Of a stretch of DNA of 5,787 nt, positions 1-5,658 are shown one piece after another. Under the pieces are notes generated by a model. It ran no database searches. It was not told the origin of the DNA and worked only from the letters and a program-made list of their open reading frames with translations. Origin of the DNA: Dehalococcoidia bacterium UBA3254 (GTDB lineage Bacteria > Chloroflexota > Dehalococcoidia > Dehalococcoidales > UBA3254). A program made the position numbers and the translations under genes. Position 1 is the stretch's first letter. Each line of letters begins with the position of its first letter. Location: assembly GCA_002362735.1 (NCBI GenBank), contig DEUU01000219.1, positions 1 to 5,787 on the forward strand, given 5' to 3'.

Positions 1-858
1 ACCCGTCCGGATAAACCGGCAGGCCGGGGCAGAGAGCCAGTGTCGCCTCCAATTAAAGAGGCGGCGCTGTCCTTAAAATTGCCTGTTATACAGGTCCCAA
101 GTTTAAAAAAACCAGAAGCCGTTGAGCAGTTGGCTCTTTTAAAACCAGAAGCCATTGTAGTCGCCGCTTTTGGTCAAATTTTACCACAAACTGTGCTGGA
201 TATTCCGTGTTATGGTTGTATTAATATTCACCCCTCTCTTCTTCCGCGGTACCGTGGACCCTCACCGGTGATCACTACAATTCTCAACGGTGATGAGTAT
301 GCTGGAGTCAGCGTGATGCGGCTGGACGCTGGAATGGATACCGGCCCGATCTTTGCCCGGTCTCAGATTCCAGTTTTATCCCAGGATACAGCGACCTCCT
401 TAACCGGAAAACTTTTCGACATTGGAGCGCGAATGCTTCTGGAGGTATTGGCTGCCTTGCCCGGAGGGAAATTGATACCCGAACCCCAAAACCCGGAATA
501 TGTTTCGACTACAAGGGAAATTACCAAGGAAGACGGGTTGTTAGACTGGAAGCTGCCGGCGATGGACCTCTGGAGACGGGTGCGGGCTTTTCAACCCTGG
601 CCGGAGGCCTATACGCGCTGGCAGGGAAAGCAGTTGAAGATAATCGAAGCAATCCCTCTGGCCGGCGGAGAAGTCCCAGAAATCGGACGAGTGGTAGCCC
701 TCCTTCCTGTATTCAGGACCACGGGAGTAGCATTCGGCGTGGGAACAGGTAACGGAATCCTGGGTGTGTTGAAGGTGCAAATCGAAGGCAAACGCCCGAT
801 GTCAGGCGGCGAATTCCTCAGAGGCCAAAGAGAGTTTCTGGGTTCGGTCTTAGGATAA
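1..858 (+). CDS. fmt: Methionyl-tRNA formyltransferase, 5' end outside the window
   Basis: Transfers a formyl group from 10-formyl-tetrahydrofolate to the amino group of Met-tRNAfMet, making the initiator tRNA for translation; cytoplasmic. The frame is open from base 1 and reads TRPDKPAGRG at once. This is the Fmt loop after strand 2 that contacts the tRNA acceptor stem, so about 30-35 N-terminal residues are missing on the left. The GTG at 40 is therefore internal, not the start. Catalytic residues fit the family: Asn and His of NIHPSLLPRYRG (visible residues 75 and 77) and Asp of DAGMDTGP (visible residue 113), with the same His-Asp spacing of 36 as in E. coli Fmt. ITKEDGLLDW (174-183) and RAFQPWPEAYT lead into the C-terminal tRNA-binding domain, which is complete to the TAA stop. 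The usual RWRGAAP is RYRGPSP here. cdsA follows after 24 bp on the same strand, so co-transcription is likely. Confidence 0.96.
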   Translation, partial: TRPDKPAGRGREPVSPPIKEAALSLKLPVIQVPSLKKPEAVEQLALLKPEAIVVAAFGQILPQTVLDIPCYGCINIHPSLLPRYRGPSPVITTILNGDEYAGVSVMRLDAGMDTGPIFARSQIPVLSQDTATSLTGKLFDIGARMLLEVLAALPGGKLIPEPQNPEYVSTTREITKEDGLLDWKLPAMDLWRRVRAFQPWPEAYTRWQGKQLKIIEAIPLAGGEVPEIGRVVALLPVFRTTGVAFGVGTGNGILGVLKVQIEGKRPMSGGEFLRGQREFLGSVLG

Positions 859-882
859 ATACCAATTAATGAGTACAATCGA

Positions 883-1710
883 ATGAAAGTAAGCCAGGTA
901 TTCAAGCAGCGGGCTATCAGTATTGCCATCGCCCTCCCGATTGTAGTTGTGGTGGTCTGGTTCGGCATGCCCTGGTTTACAATACTCGCGGTGGGGTGGG
1001 GGCTGGGTTCGGTGTGGGAGTTCTACGGGCTGGTGAAGCGAGCTAAAGGAGTGGCTCCTCTAACCTATTTTGGCTTATTATGGACGTTACTCTTCATTAT
1101 CAGCCCTCATTTCAGCAAGGTGCCTCATTTTAAGGATATCCCGGTCAGTTCTATGCTTTTAACTTCTGCGGTGATACTGCCTCTTATATACTTGCTGTGG
1201 CGAAAAGGAAAAGAAAACGCTTTTACGAACTGGGCCTGGACGGTGGCGGGTATCCTTTACATCGGCTGGGTCTTGAGCTACATGGTGGCTTTAAGGACTC
1301 TGGATAATGGGCGGGGATGGGTGTTCGCGGCGATTCTTTGCACCTTCGCTTCGGACATCTGTGCTTATCTGATCGGCCGGACATTCGGGAAACATAAAAT
1401 GGCACCCTATATCAGTCCAAAAAAATCCTGGGAGGGAGCTGTCGCCGGAGTTCTGGGGTCAATTATCCTCAGCGAAGCAGTGGTCTATTTCTTCCATCTT
1501 CCTGTAGATTATGGAATGGCTGTGGTCCTGGGATTATTAATCAGTATCATCGGTCAATTGGGAGACCTGATAAAATCTCTGTTCAAGCGCGGTATGGAAG
1601 TTAAGGATTCAGGCAATATTCTCCCGGGTCACGGCGGCTTTCTGGACCGGATAGATAGCCTTCTTCTGGCAGGAATGCTGACCTATTATTTTGTGGCTTT
1701 TATTTCCTGA
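883..1710 (+). CDS. cdsA: Phosphatidate cytidylyltransferase (CDP-diacylglycerol synthase)
   Basis: Integral membrane enzyme that makes CDP-diacylglycerol from CTP and phosphatidic acid, the branch point for phospholipid synthesis. The 275-residue length is normal for the family. The protein is a chain of hydrophobic segments, the first at about residues 12-28 (IAIALPIVVVVVWFG). SPKKSWEG (about 178-185) and the full CDS signature at about 232-258 are present: SLFKR, then KDSG, then PGHGGFLDRID, with the metal- and CTP-binding Asp and the HGG and DR.D residues all intact. The start is ATG followed by KVSQVFKQRAIS, which fits the usual short basic N-terminus. There is no good Shine-Dalgarno sequence before it. 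A five-codon ORF (869-886) overlaps the start as ATGA, which could couple translation. It lies 24 bp after fmt and converges with mobB 77 bp downstream. dxr and rseP, frequent partners after cdsA, are not here. Confidence 0.97.
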   Translation: MKVSQVFKQRAISIAIALPIVVVVVWFGMPWFTILAVGWGLGSVWEFYGLVKRAKGVAPLTYFGLLWTLLFIISPHFSKVPHFKDIPVSSMLLTSAVILPLIYLLWRKGKENAFTNWAWTVAGILYIGWVLSYMVALRTLDNGRGWVFAAILCTFASDICAYLIGRTFGKHKMAPYISPKKSWEGAVAGVLGSIILSEAVVYFFHLPVDYGMAVVLGLLISIIGQLGDLIKSLFKRGMEVKDSGNILPGHGGFLDRIDSLLLAGMLTYYFVAFIS

Positions 1711-1787
1711 ATCGTGTCATTCCTGGCTTGATCAGAATTCAGATATCCTCCTCACCGGACTAATTCCCGATAATTGAGGTTAAAAGA

Positions 1788-2438
1788 TTACTTCTTTTCA
1801 TCTTTTTGATAGCGGAATTCGAGATTGTGAATTTCCTTGACCCCTTTCAGGTTACTGGATATAGCAAGCATTAATTCCATCATCTTTTGGCGTGGAAAAT
1901 CAGAAATAGAGACTTTTTCGCCGTTTACATAAAGAGAAGCCCTCTCGCGGTTGGGTTTGATAAACTTTTCGACTATCAGATCAGCGACTCCCTTAACATC
2001 TTCCAACCCAAACTGTTTAGCCTCAATATCCAGAACTTCATCCGTAACGACGGCAAACAGGTTAGTGGCCACTTCCAAAAGAGGTCCCGCTTCTTTCCGG
2101 TGAACTTCTACCTTCGGGGCATTCCCGCGGCTGAAACCCTCCGTTAGAATCAAATCATACTCTTCCCCCAGATGACGGGCCAGTCCGTCAATCGTCAGTT
2201 CCTTCTCTAACGGCTTGATAATCTGAAAAGAAGTTGTAGAGCTTACCATGGTGGCCGCGGCGCCGGCGCGGGCGTGGCGGAAGCTGTCTTTACTCGGATC
2301 ATCAAAAGTGATGCTGTGATGAGAGTGTTTGATGGTGGCGACCTTATAACCACGGCCAGTCAGCTCACGGAGAAGCTTCTCCAAAAAAGTGGTTTTTCCG
2401 GTGCTGGACTTACCAACAATCGAGACTATCGGGGGCAT
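1788..2438 (-). CDS. mobB: Molybdopterin-guanine dinucleotide biosynthesis adaptor MobB
   Basis: P-loop GTPase of the MobB family, which assists MobA in attaching GMP to molybdopterin to form the guanine dinucleotide cofactor of DMSO-reductase-type molybdenum or tungsten enzymes. Walker A is GKSSTGKT at residues 9-16. The family's KHSHH (37-41), D-S-F-R-H-ARAGA (51-60) and DLILTEGFS (95-103, Walker B region) follow in order. The MobB core ends near residue 160. Residues 165-216 form an extra C-terminal piece (SLYVNGEKVSISDF, then SSNLKGVKEIHNLEF) not present in short MobB proteins such as that of E. coli, so this 216-residue version is longer than the minimal form. The start ATG has an excellent Shine-Dalgarno GGAGGA 7 nt upstream and a TGATATAAT promoter. 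No mobA or molybdoenzyme gene lies in the window, so its client enzymes are elsewhere. Confidence 0.93.
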   Translation of the reverse strand: MPPIVSIVGKSSTGKTTFLEKLLRELTGRGYKVATIKHSHHSITFDDPSKDSFRHARAGAAATMVSSTTSFQIIKPLEKELTIDGLARHLGEEYDLILTEGFSRGNAPKVEVHRKEAGPLLEVATNLFAVVTDEVLDIEAKQFGLEDVKGVADLIVEKFIKPNRERASLYVNGEKVSISDFPRQKMMELMLAISSNLKGVKEIHNLEFRYQKDEKK

Positions 2439-2445
2439 TCTGATT

Positions 2446-2451
2446 TCCTCC
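2446..2451 (-). promoter_or_regulatory. Shine-Dalgarno of mobB
   Basis: On the minus strand this reads GGAGGA within GAGGAGGAAATCAG, with 7 nt to the ATG at 2438. It is one of the strongest ribosome-binding sites in the window and fixes the mobB start. Confidence 0.8.
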
Positions 2452-2477
2452 TCAACGGCTTTGATTTTAATAAAGAT

Positions 2478-2486
2478 ATTATATCA
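2478..2486 (-). promoter_or_regulatory. Extended -10 promoter of mobB
   Basis: On the minus strand this reads TGATATAAT, a perfect extended -10 (TGn then TATAAT), about 40 nt before the mobB ATG and within the 100 bp gap behind the permease gene. No good -35 is seen 16-18 bp upstream (best about TGAAGA), which is compatible with an extended -10 promoter. The upstream half of the spacer is a perfect 8 bp palindrome, CCGATCGG (2493-2500). It could be an operator, but a palindrome this short can easily arise by chance. The predicted 5' leader is about 30-35 nt. Confidence 0.6.
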
Positions 2487-2538
2487 GATTGCCCGATCGG
2501 TCTTCAGAGAAAAAGTGTCATTTGTAAGGAGGCCTGGC

Positions 2539-3366
2539 TTAACTAAAAAGGGCTGTTATTAGATTAACCACGTCCAACATGTCCAGACTGATATAGAATA
2601 ACAAAGCGATAAAAATATAGTTCAATTGCTTCCCGGGAACGCGGTGGGCTAGAATTGCGCCGATCTGCGCCATCCCGATGCTGGTCACTGACAAAGCGAT
2701 CCAGGCCGGCCAGTAAATATAACCGATGGTATAGGGCGGCAGGCCGGGTGCGGTAGCCCCATTGATAACATATCCAATGATGCCGCCGACGCTCGTAAAA
2801 ATCATCATTCCCAGTGACGTGCCTATGGCGTCGCACATCTTGAGTCTCAATACCAGTATCAGCACCGGGATTACCACGATCCCGCCGCCGATACCCAGTA
2901 TTCCAGTGATGATTCCAATGGGTAAAGCCAGAGCGAACCAGAGCCAGAGGTTTTCCCGAATAGGCTTGTCTCTATCCGTAATCTTTATTGTCAGCATGCG
3001 GATGGCAATGATCAAGGTAAAAACTCCGAAAGCGATCTTTAGAACGGAGCCGGAAACATGGGCGGAAATAAAAGACCCGGCGAAGCTGCCGATAGCCGTG
3101 AAGATGCCCATGAAGCTGGCGATTCTCCAGTGTATTCCACCCTGTTTGTGGTGTTGCCAGACTCCGCTGGCAGCGGTGGGGAGGATGACGGCCAGAGTGG
3201 TGGCAAATGAGATCTTGATCGCCAGATCAACGCTCATCCCACTGGAAGTGTAGATCCAGTACTGGACCGGCGTCATGACGATCCCGCCGCCAATTCCCAG
3301 TAAGCCGCTGATAAAACCGATGGCGAGACCGGTACCCAGAAGAATTAAGATTAGAAATACAGACAT
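2539..3366 (-). CDS. TauE/SafE family sulfite/organosulfur permease (probable anion exporter)
   Basis: Polytopic inner-membrane protein of the TauE/SafE (DUF81) family, whose studied members move sulfite, sulfoacetate and similar organosulfur anions; the substrate here cannot be read from sequence. It has about eight hydrophobic helices in two homologous halves. Each half opens with the family's glycine motif: GLLGIGGGIVMTPV near the N-terminus (about residues 21-34) and GILGIGGGIVVIPV in the middle (about 155-168). The polar loop AHRVPGKQL before the last helix is also typical. I chose ATG at 3366 (275 residues). A GTG three codons upstream (3375) would give 278 residues but overlaps the likely -10 box, and neither start has a Shine-Dalgarno sequence. 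It lies on the same strand as mobB, 100 bp upstream of it. mobB seems to have its own promoter, so a functional link between the two is unproven. Confidence 0.9.
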   Translation of the reverse strand: MSVFLILILLGTGLAIGFISGLLGIGGGIVMTPVQYWIYTSSGMSVDLAIKISFATTLAVILPTAASGVWQHHKQGGIHWRIASFMGIFTAIGSFAGSFISAHVSGSVLKIAFGVFTLIIAIRMLTIKITDRDKPIRENLWLWFALALPIGIITGILGIGGGIVVIPVLILVLRLKMCDAIGTSLGMMIFTSVGGIIGYVINGATAPGLPPYTIGYIYWPAWIALSVTSIGMAQIGAILAHRVPGKQLNYIFIALLFYISLDMLDVVNLITALFS

Positions 3367-3373
3367 CCAATAC

Positions 3374-3382
3374 ACTATAGCA
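3374..3382 (-). promoter_or_regulatory. Extended -10 promoter of the TauE/SafE gene, possibly giving a leaderless mRNA
   Basis: On the minus strand this reads TGCTATAGT, an extended -10 box with one mismatch to TATAAT. The last base of the box is separated from the ATG at 3366 by only 7 nt, so transcription would start at or next to the A of the ATG. There is no Shine-Dalgarno sequence before the gene, which agrees with a leaderless message. The region upstream is pyrimidine-rich on this strand and shows no good -35. Confidence 0.45.
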
Positions 3383-3420
3383 AATCAGGACTTAAGAAGA
3401 AAAGAAGAGAGATAAGTAAT

Positions 3421-3461
3421 AAGTTTTACGTCTTACGTTTGCCGAAAGGAGTTGTAAACTT
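3421..3461 (-). terminator. Weak terminator-like hairpin after the thiamine-binding gene
   Basis: On the minus strand AAGTTTAC (3461-3454) can pair with GTAAAACTT (3429-3421) with one bulged base and a loop of about 24 nt. It is followed by a T- and C-rich stretch (about 3420-3395). It lies 18 bp past the stop of the MTH1187-type gene and before the permease promoter, where an operon end is expected. The stem is AT-rich, the loop large and the T-tract interrupted, so support is limited. Confidence 0.22.
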
Positions 3462-3478
3462 AAAACGTGTAATTCTTT

Positions 3479-3787
3479 TCAGTCTCTTTCTCCCAGTGCC
3501 TGTTGAAGAGAAGCCATTTTGTCTGATAATGTCACGGGCTTGTCCTGCCGGTCATCGATCCGGATAGTAGTTTCTACTCTCTGGGCCCCGGCATCGATGA
3601 CAGCCTGATGCATCTTTTGAGCGACTTCCAGCAGTCTGTCCATTCTACCCTGAACGATGGTTCCCATAGATGTTAACTCGTAATCAATTTCAGGCACACT
3701 CTCCAGCGCCCAGACCGCCCTGGCGACGTATTTACTTAGAGAAGTGCCCGCCCCCAGGGGAACAATAGTAATTTCCATTAGCGCCAT
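3479..3787 (-). CDS. MTH1187 family (DUF77) thiamine-binding protein
   Basis: Small ferredoxin-like-fold protein of the MTH1187/YkoF-related thiamine-binding family (Pfam Thiamine_BP). Family members form oligomers and bind thiamine or related ligands; their physiological role is poorly defined. Visible family features are the first strand MEITIVPLGAG, SLSKYVARAV (about 16-25), YELTSMGTIVQG (36-47) and RVETTIRIDDRQDKP (70-84). The length of 102 residues is normal. I chose ATG at 3787 (MALMEI) because GGAGG lies 5 nt before it. ATG at 3778 is possible but has poorer spacing, and the TTG further upstream (3820) would put family-atypical residues in front of the strand. It starts 38 bp after proS on the same strand and has no promoter of its own that I can see, so it is probably the last gene of the ispG-proS unit. 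Confidence 0.9.
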   Translation of the reverse strand: MALMEITIVPLGAGTSLSKYVARAVWALESVPEIDYELTSMGTIVQGRMDRLLEVAQKMHQAVIDAGAQRVETTIRIDDRQDKPVTLSDKMASLQQALGERD

Positions 3788-3792
3788 TTGCC

Positions 3793-3797
3793 CCTCC
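3793..3797 (-). promoter_or_regulatory. Shine-Dalgarno of the MTH1187-type gene
   Basis: On the minus strand this is GGAGG inside CGGGGAGGGG, 5 nt before the ATG at 3787 and 14 nt before the ATG at 3778. It therefore favours the earlier ATG and a 102-residue protein. Confidence 0.7.
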
Positions 3798-3825
3798 CCG
3801 CCGAAATACCCGGCTAACAATCATT

Positions 3826-5535
3826 TTATACCAATTCTTTGCTTATTAGTCCTTTCAGAAATTCGACGATTCCGGCGATGGGCACAATCTGGGCTTTCTT
3901 GTCCGTACGGCGCTTGAGCTCAACGTTCTGACCATCGAGCGTACGGGGACTCAGGGTCACCCGGAATGGAATACCGATCAAATCTGCATCATTAAACTTC
4001 ACGCCCGGTGATTCCGGCCTTTCATCAAACAGCACCTCTATGCCCTGGGACTGAAGAGATTCATAAAGCTTGTCCGCTGCTTCGGATACCTTCGGGTTGT
4101 CCATAAACAGGACGCAAAGGTGGACCTGGAAAGGAGCGATAGAGAGAGGCCAGATGATGCCTTTATCGTCATGGTTCTGTTCAATAGCTGCCGCCATGAC
4201 CCGTCCGACCCCGATGCCGTATGTCCCCATAATACAGGGTTTCGAAACCCCGTTTTCGTCAATGAATTTGGCTCCCATTTTCTCGCTGTAGATTGTGCCT
4301 AGTTTGAAGATGTGCCCTACTTCAATGCCGCGGGTAGAGGAAAGGGCGCAGCCGCACCTGGGGCAGCTTTCCCCAGCCCTGGCTTTGGCGATATCCTGGA
4401 GAATATCCACCTTGAAGTCTCTCTGGTAATTCACGTTCTTCAGGTGGGTGTCTCTTTTATTCCCTCCGGCGACATAGTTGACTCCGGCGACGACTGAATC
4501 ATCACCGATGACTTTAACGTGATTTTGTAACCCTACCGGTGAAACAAACCCGGCTACCAGTCCGGCTCCCATCACTTCGGATTCCGTCGCCAATCTGAGA
4601 TCAGTGCAATGCAGCACTTTCTTGAGCTTGATTTCGTTGATCTCAAGGTCACCCCGGATGACGGCCACGACAAACTCTCCATCGGCGGCATACATCACCA
4701 CTTTCAAAGTTCGGTTGGGGGCGACTTTCAGGAATTTGGACAGATCTTCAATGGCGGTAATGCCCGGAGTGCTGACTTCTTCCACCGGCAAAGGTTTCTC
4801 GACTTCTATTTTGCTTTTTACGCTGACCATCTTTTCTACGTTGGCAGCGCATTTACAGGCTTCGCAAAAAATGATTTCATCCTCGCCGCTGGGCGCAACT
4901 AGCATAAATTCGTACGAGTCCTTGCCCCCGATGGCTCCGCTGTCTGCTTCCACCAGAAGGGCGGGCAGGCCGCAGCGGGTAAAAATATTAGAATAAGCCT
5001 GGCGCATCTTGTTGTAGCTGATGTCAAGGCCCTTTTCATCCACATCGAAGCTGTAAAGATCATGCATGGTAAACTCGCGTACGCGGAGGAGGCCGCCGCG
5101 GGGACGAGGTTCATCCCGGAGTTTCGTTTGCAGTTGATAAAGCATCAAAGGCAGGTCGCGATAGCTCTGGACATTGCGGGACACCAGATCAGTTATAATT
5201 TCTTCATGGGTAGGGCCGAGGACCAGTTCATGGCCACGTCGGTCCCTTAAATGAAACAGCACCTCGCCGAGAACGGTTTCGCGACCAGATTTCTGCCAGA
5301 TTTCCACCGGATGCAGGACCGGCATGATGACTTCCTGTCCGCCGGCTTTGTTAGATTCATCCCGAATAATATTTTCAATCTTCGTCAACACTCGCTGACC
5401 CAGAGGCAAAATCGAATAAATTCCCGTGGTCAACTGGCAGATCATGCCAGCCCGGATCAGATACTGATGGCTAATAGTATCGGCATCCGCCGGCACTTCC
5501 CTTAAAGTCTTTCCAAATAGTCTTGATAAGCGCAT
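3826..5535 (-). CDS. proS: Prolyl-tRNA synthetase, bacterial type with editing domain
   Basis: Class II synthetase that charges tRNAPro with proline; cytoplasmic. The 569-residue length fits the bacterial form that carries the YbaK-like insertion, which removes mischarged alanine. The order is: N-terminal MRLSRLFGKTLREVPADA; motif 1 region around 40-75; GPTHEE (107-112, proline binding and activation); motif 2 RDEPRPRGGLLRVREF (140-155); the editing insertion at about 220-385 including K278 and RGDLEINEIKL (294-304); Cys pairs at 224/227 (CEAC) and 391/394 (CPRC) on either side of the insertion; GHIFKLGTIYS (407-417); motif 3 GTYGIGVGRVMAAA (437-450); and the anticodon-binding domain to the C-terminus. 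The editing motif has Leu where E. coli has His (RGDHELN). The ATG start has GGGAG 6 nt upstream. It lies 123 bp after ispG and 38 bp before the thiamine-binding gene. Confidence 0.98.
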   Translation of the reverse strand: MRLSRLFGKTLREVPADADTISHQYLIRAGMICQLTTGIYSILPLGQRVLTKIENIIRDESNKAGGQEVIMPVLHPVEIWQKSGRETVLGEVLFHLRDRRGHELVLGPTHEEIITDLVSRNVQSYRDLPLMLYQLQTKLRDEPRPRGGLLRVREFTMHDLYSFDVDEKGLDISYNKMRQAYSNIFTRCGLPALLVEADSGAIGGKDSYEFMLVAPSGEDEIIFCEACKCAANVEKMVSVKSKIEVEKPLPVEEVSTPGITAIEDLSKFLKVAPNRTLKVVMYAADGEFVVAVIRGDLEINEIKLKKVLHCTDLRLATESEVMGAGLVAGFVSPVGLQNHVKVIGDDSVVAGVNYVAGGNKRDTHLKNVNYQRDFKVDILQDIAKARAGESCPRCGCALSSTRGIEVGHIFKLGTIYSEKMGAKFIDENGVSKPCIMGTYGIGVGRVMAAAIEQNHDDKGIIWPLSIAPFQVHLCVLFMDNPKVSEAADKLYESLQSQGIEVLFDERPESPGVKFNDADLIGIPFRVTLSPRTLDGQNVELKRRTDKKAQIVPIAGIVEFLKGLISKELV

Positions 5536-5541
5536 GTTTTA

Positions 5542-5546
5542 CTCCC
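5542..5546 (-). promoter_or_regulatory. Shine-Dalgarno of proS
   Basis: On the minus strand this reads GGGAG followed by 6 nt (TAAAAC) and the ATG at 5535. It confirms the proS start, which also gives the normal ProRS N-terminus. Confidence 0.7.
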
Positions 5547-5564
5547 ATTAGGTTATTTAAATAA

Positions 5565-5590
5565 TTCCTCTCCCCTCCGCGGGAGAGGAA
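5565..5590. repeat. Perfect 10 bp palindromic hairpin in the ispG-proS gap
   Basis: TTCCTCTCCC pairs with GGGAGAGGAA around the 6 nt loop CTCCGC, making a strong GC-rich hairpin on either strand. It sits in the proS leader about 30 nt before the proS ATG. On the minus strand it is followed by ATTATTTAAAT, AT-rich but without a true T-run, so it is at best a leaky terminator or attenuator. Its CCTCTCCC/GGGAGAGG arms look like a dispersed intergenic palindrome, though copy number cannot be judged from one window. Confidence 0.6.
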
Positions 5591-5603
5591 ACTTTATTAA
5601 ATT

Positions 5604-5622
5604 CTCTCCCTTGTGGAAAGAG
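5604..5622. repeat. Degenerate second copy of the CTCTCCC palindrome
   Basis: CTCTCCC TTGT GGAAAGAG keeps the left arm of the adjacent palindrome, while the right arm carries substitutions so that only the outer CTCT/AGAG pairs. It lies 13 bp beyond the intact hairpin at 5565-5590. Its left arm is also complementary to the GGGAGAG arm of that hairpin (5581-5587), so the two can form alternative structures. Confidence 0.4.
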
Positions 5623-5658
5623 CAGTCCTGGTTAATTTCTTTCTTGGAGAAAATTATC

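Noticed and set aside
40..42. GTG as the start of fmt
   Set aside because: The same frame is open upstream to base 1 and encodes the conserved TRPDKPAGRG loop of Fmt, so the GTG is an internal Val codon.
1711..1787. Bidirectional terminator between cdsA and mobB
   Set aside because: The only pairing I find is CCTCA/TGAGG (1750-1754 with 1775-1779) around a 20 nt loop with no T-run; too weak to call.
2493..2500. CCGATCGG palindrome in the mobB promoter as a defined operator
   Set aside because: An 8 bp palindrome is expected by chance about once in 256 positions, and no second half or longer symmetry is present; kept only as a remark in the promoter entry.
2525..2532. Perfect Shine-Dalgarno-like TAAGGAGG on the plus strand
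   Set aside because: No start codon opens a credible gene within range; it lies just past the end of the minus-strand permease gene and is probably chance.
2762..3253. 163-codon plus-strand open frame opposite the permease gene
   Set aside because: It is antisense to a well-supported membrane protein, its composition is that of a reversed membrane gene, and it shows no family motif.
3818..3820. TTG as the start of the MTH1187-type protein
   Set aside because: It adds eleven residues not typical of the family, while GGAGG is well placed for the ATG at 3787.
4604..4996. 130-codon plus-strand open frame inside proS
   Set aside because: It is antisense to the highly conserved ProRS coding sequence, with no ribosome-binding site or recognisable domain.
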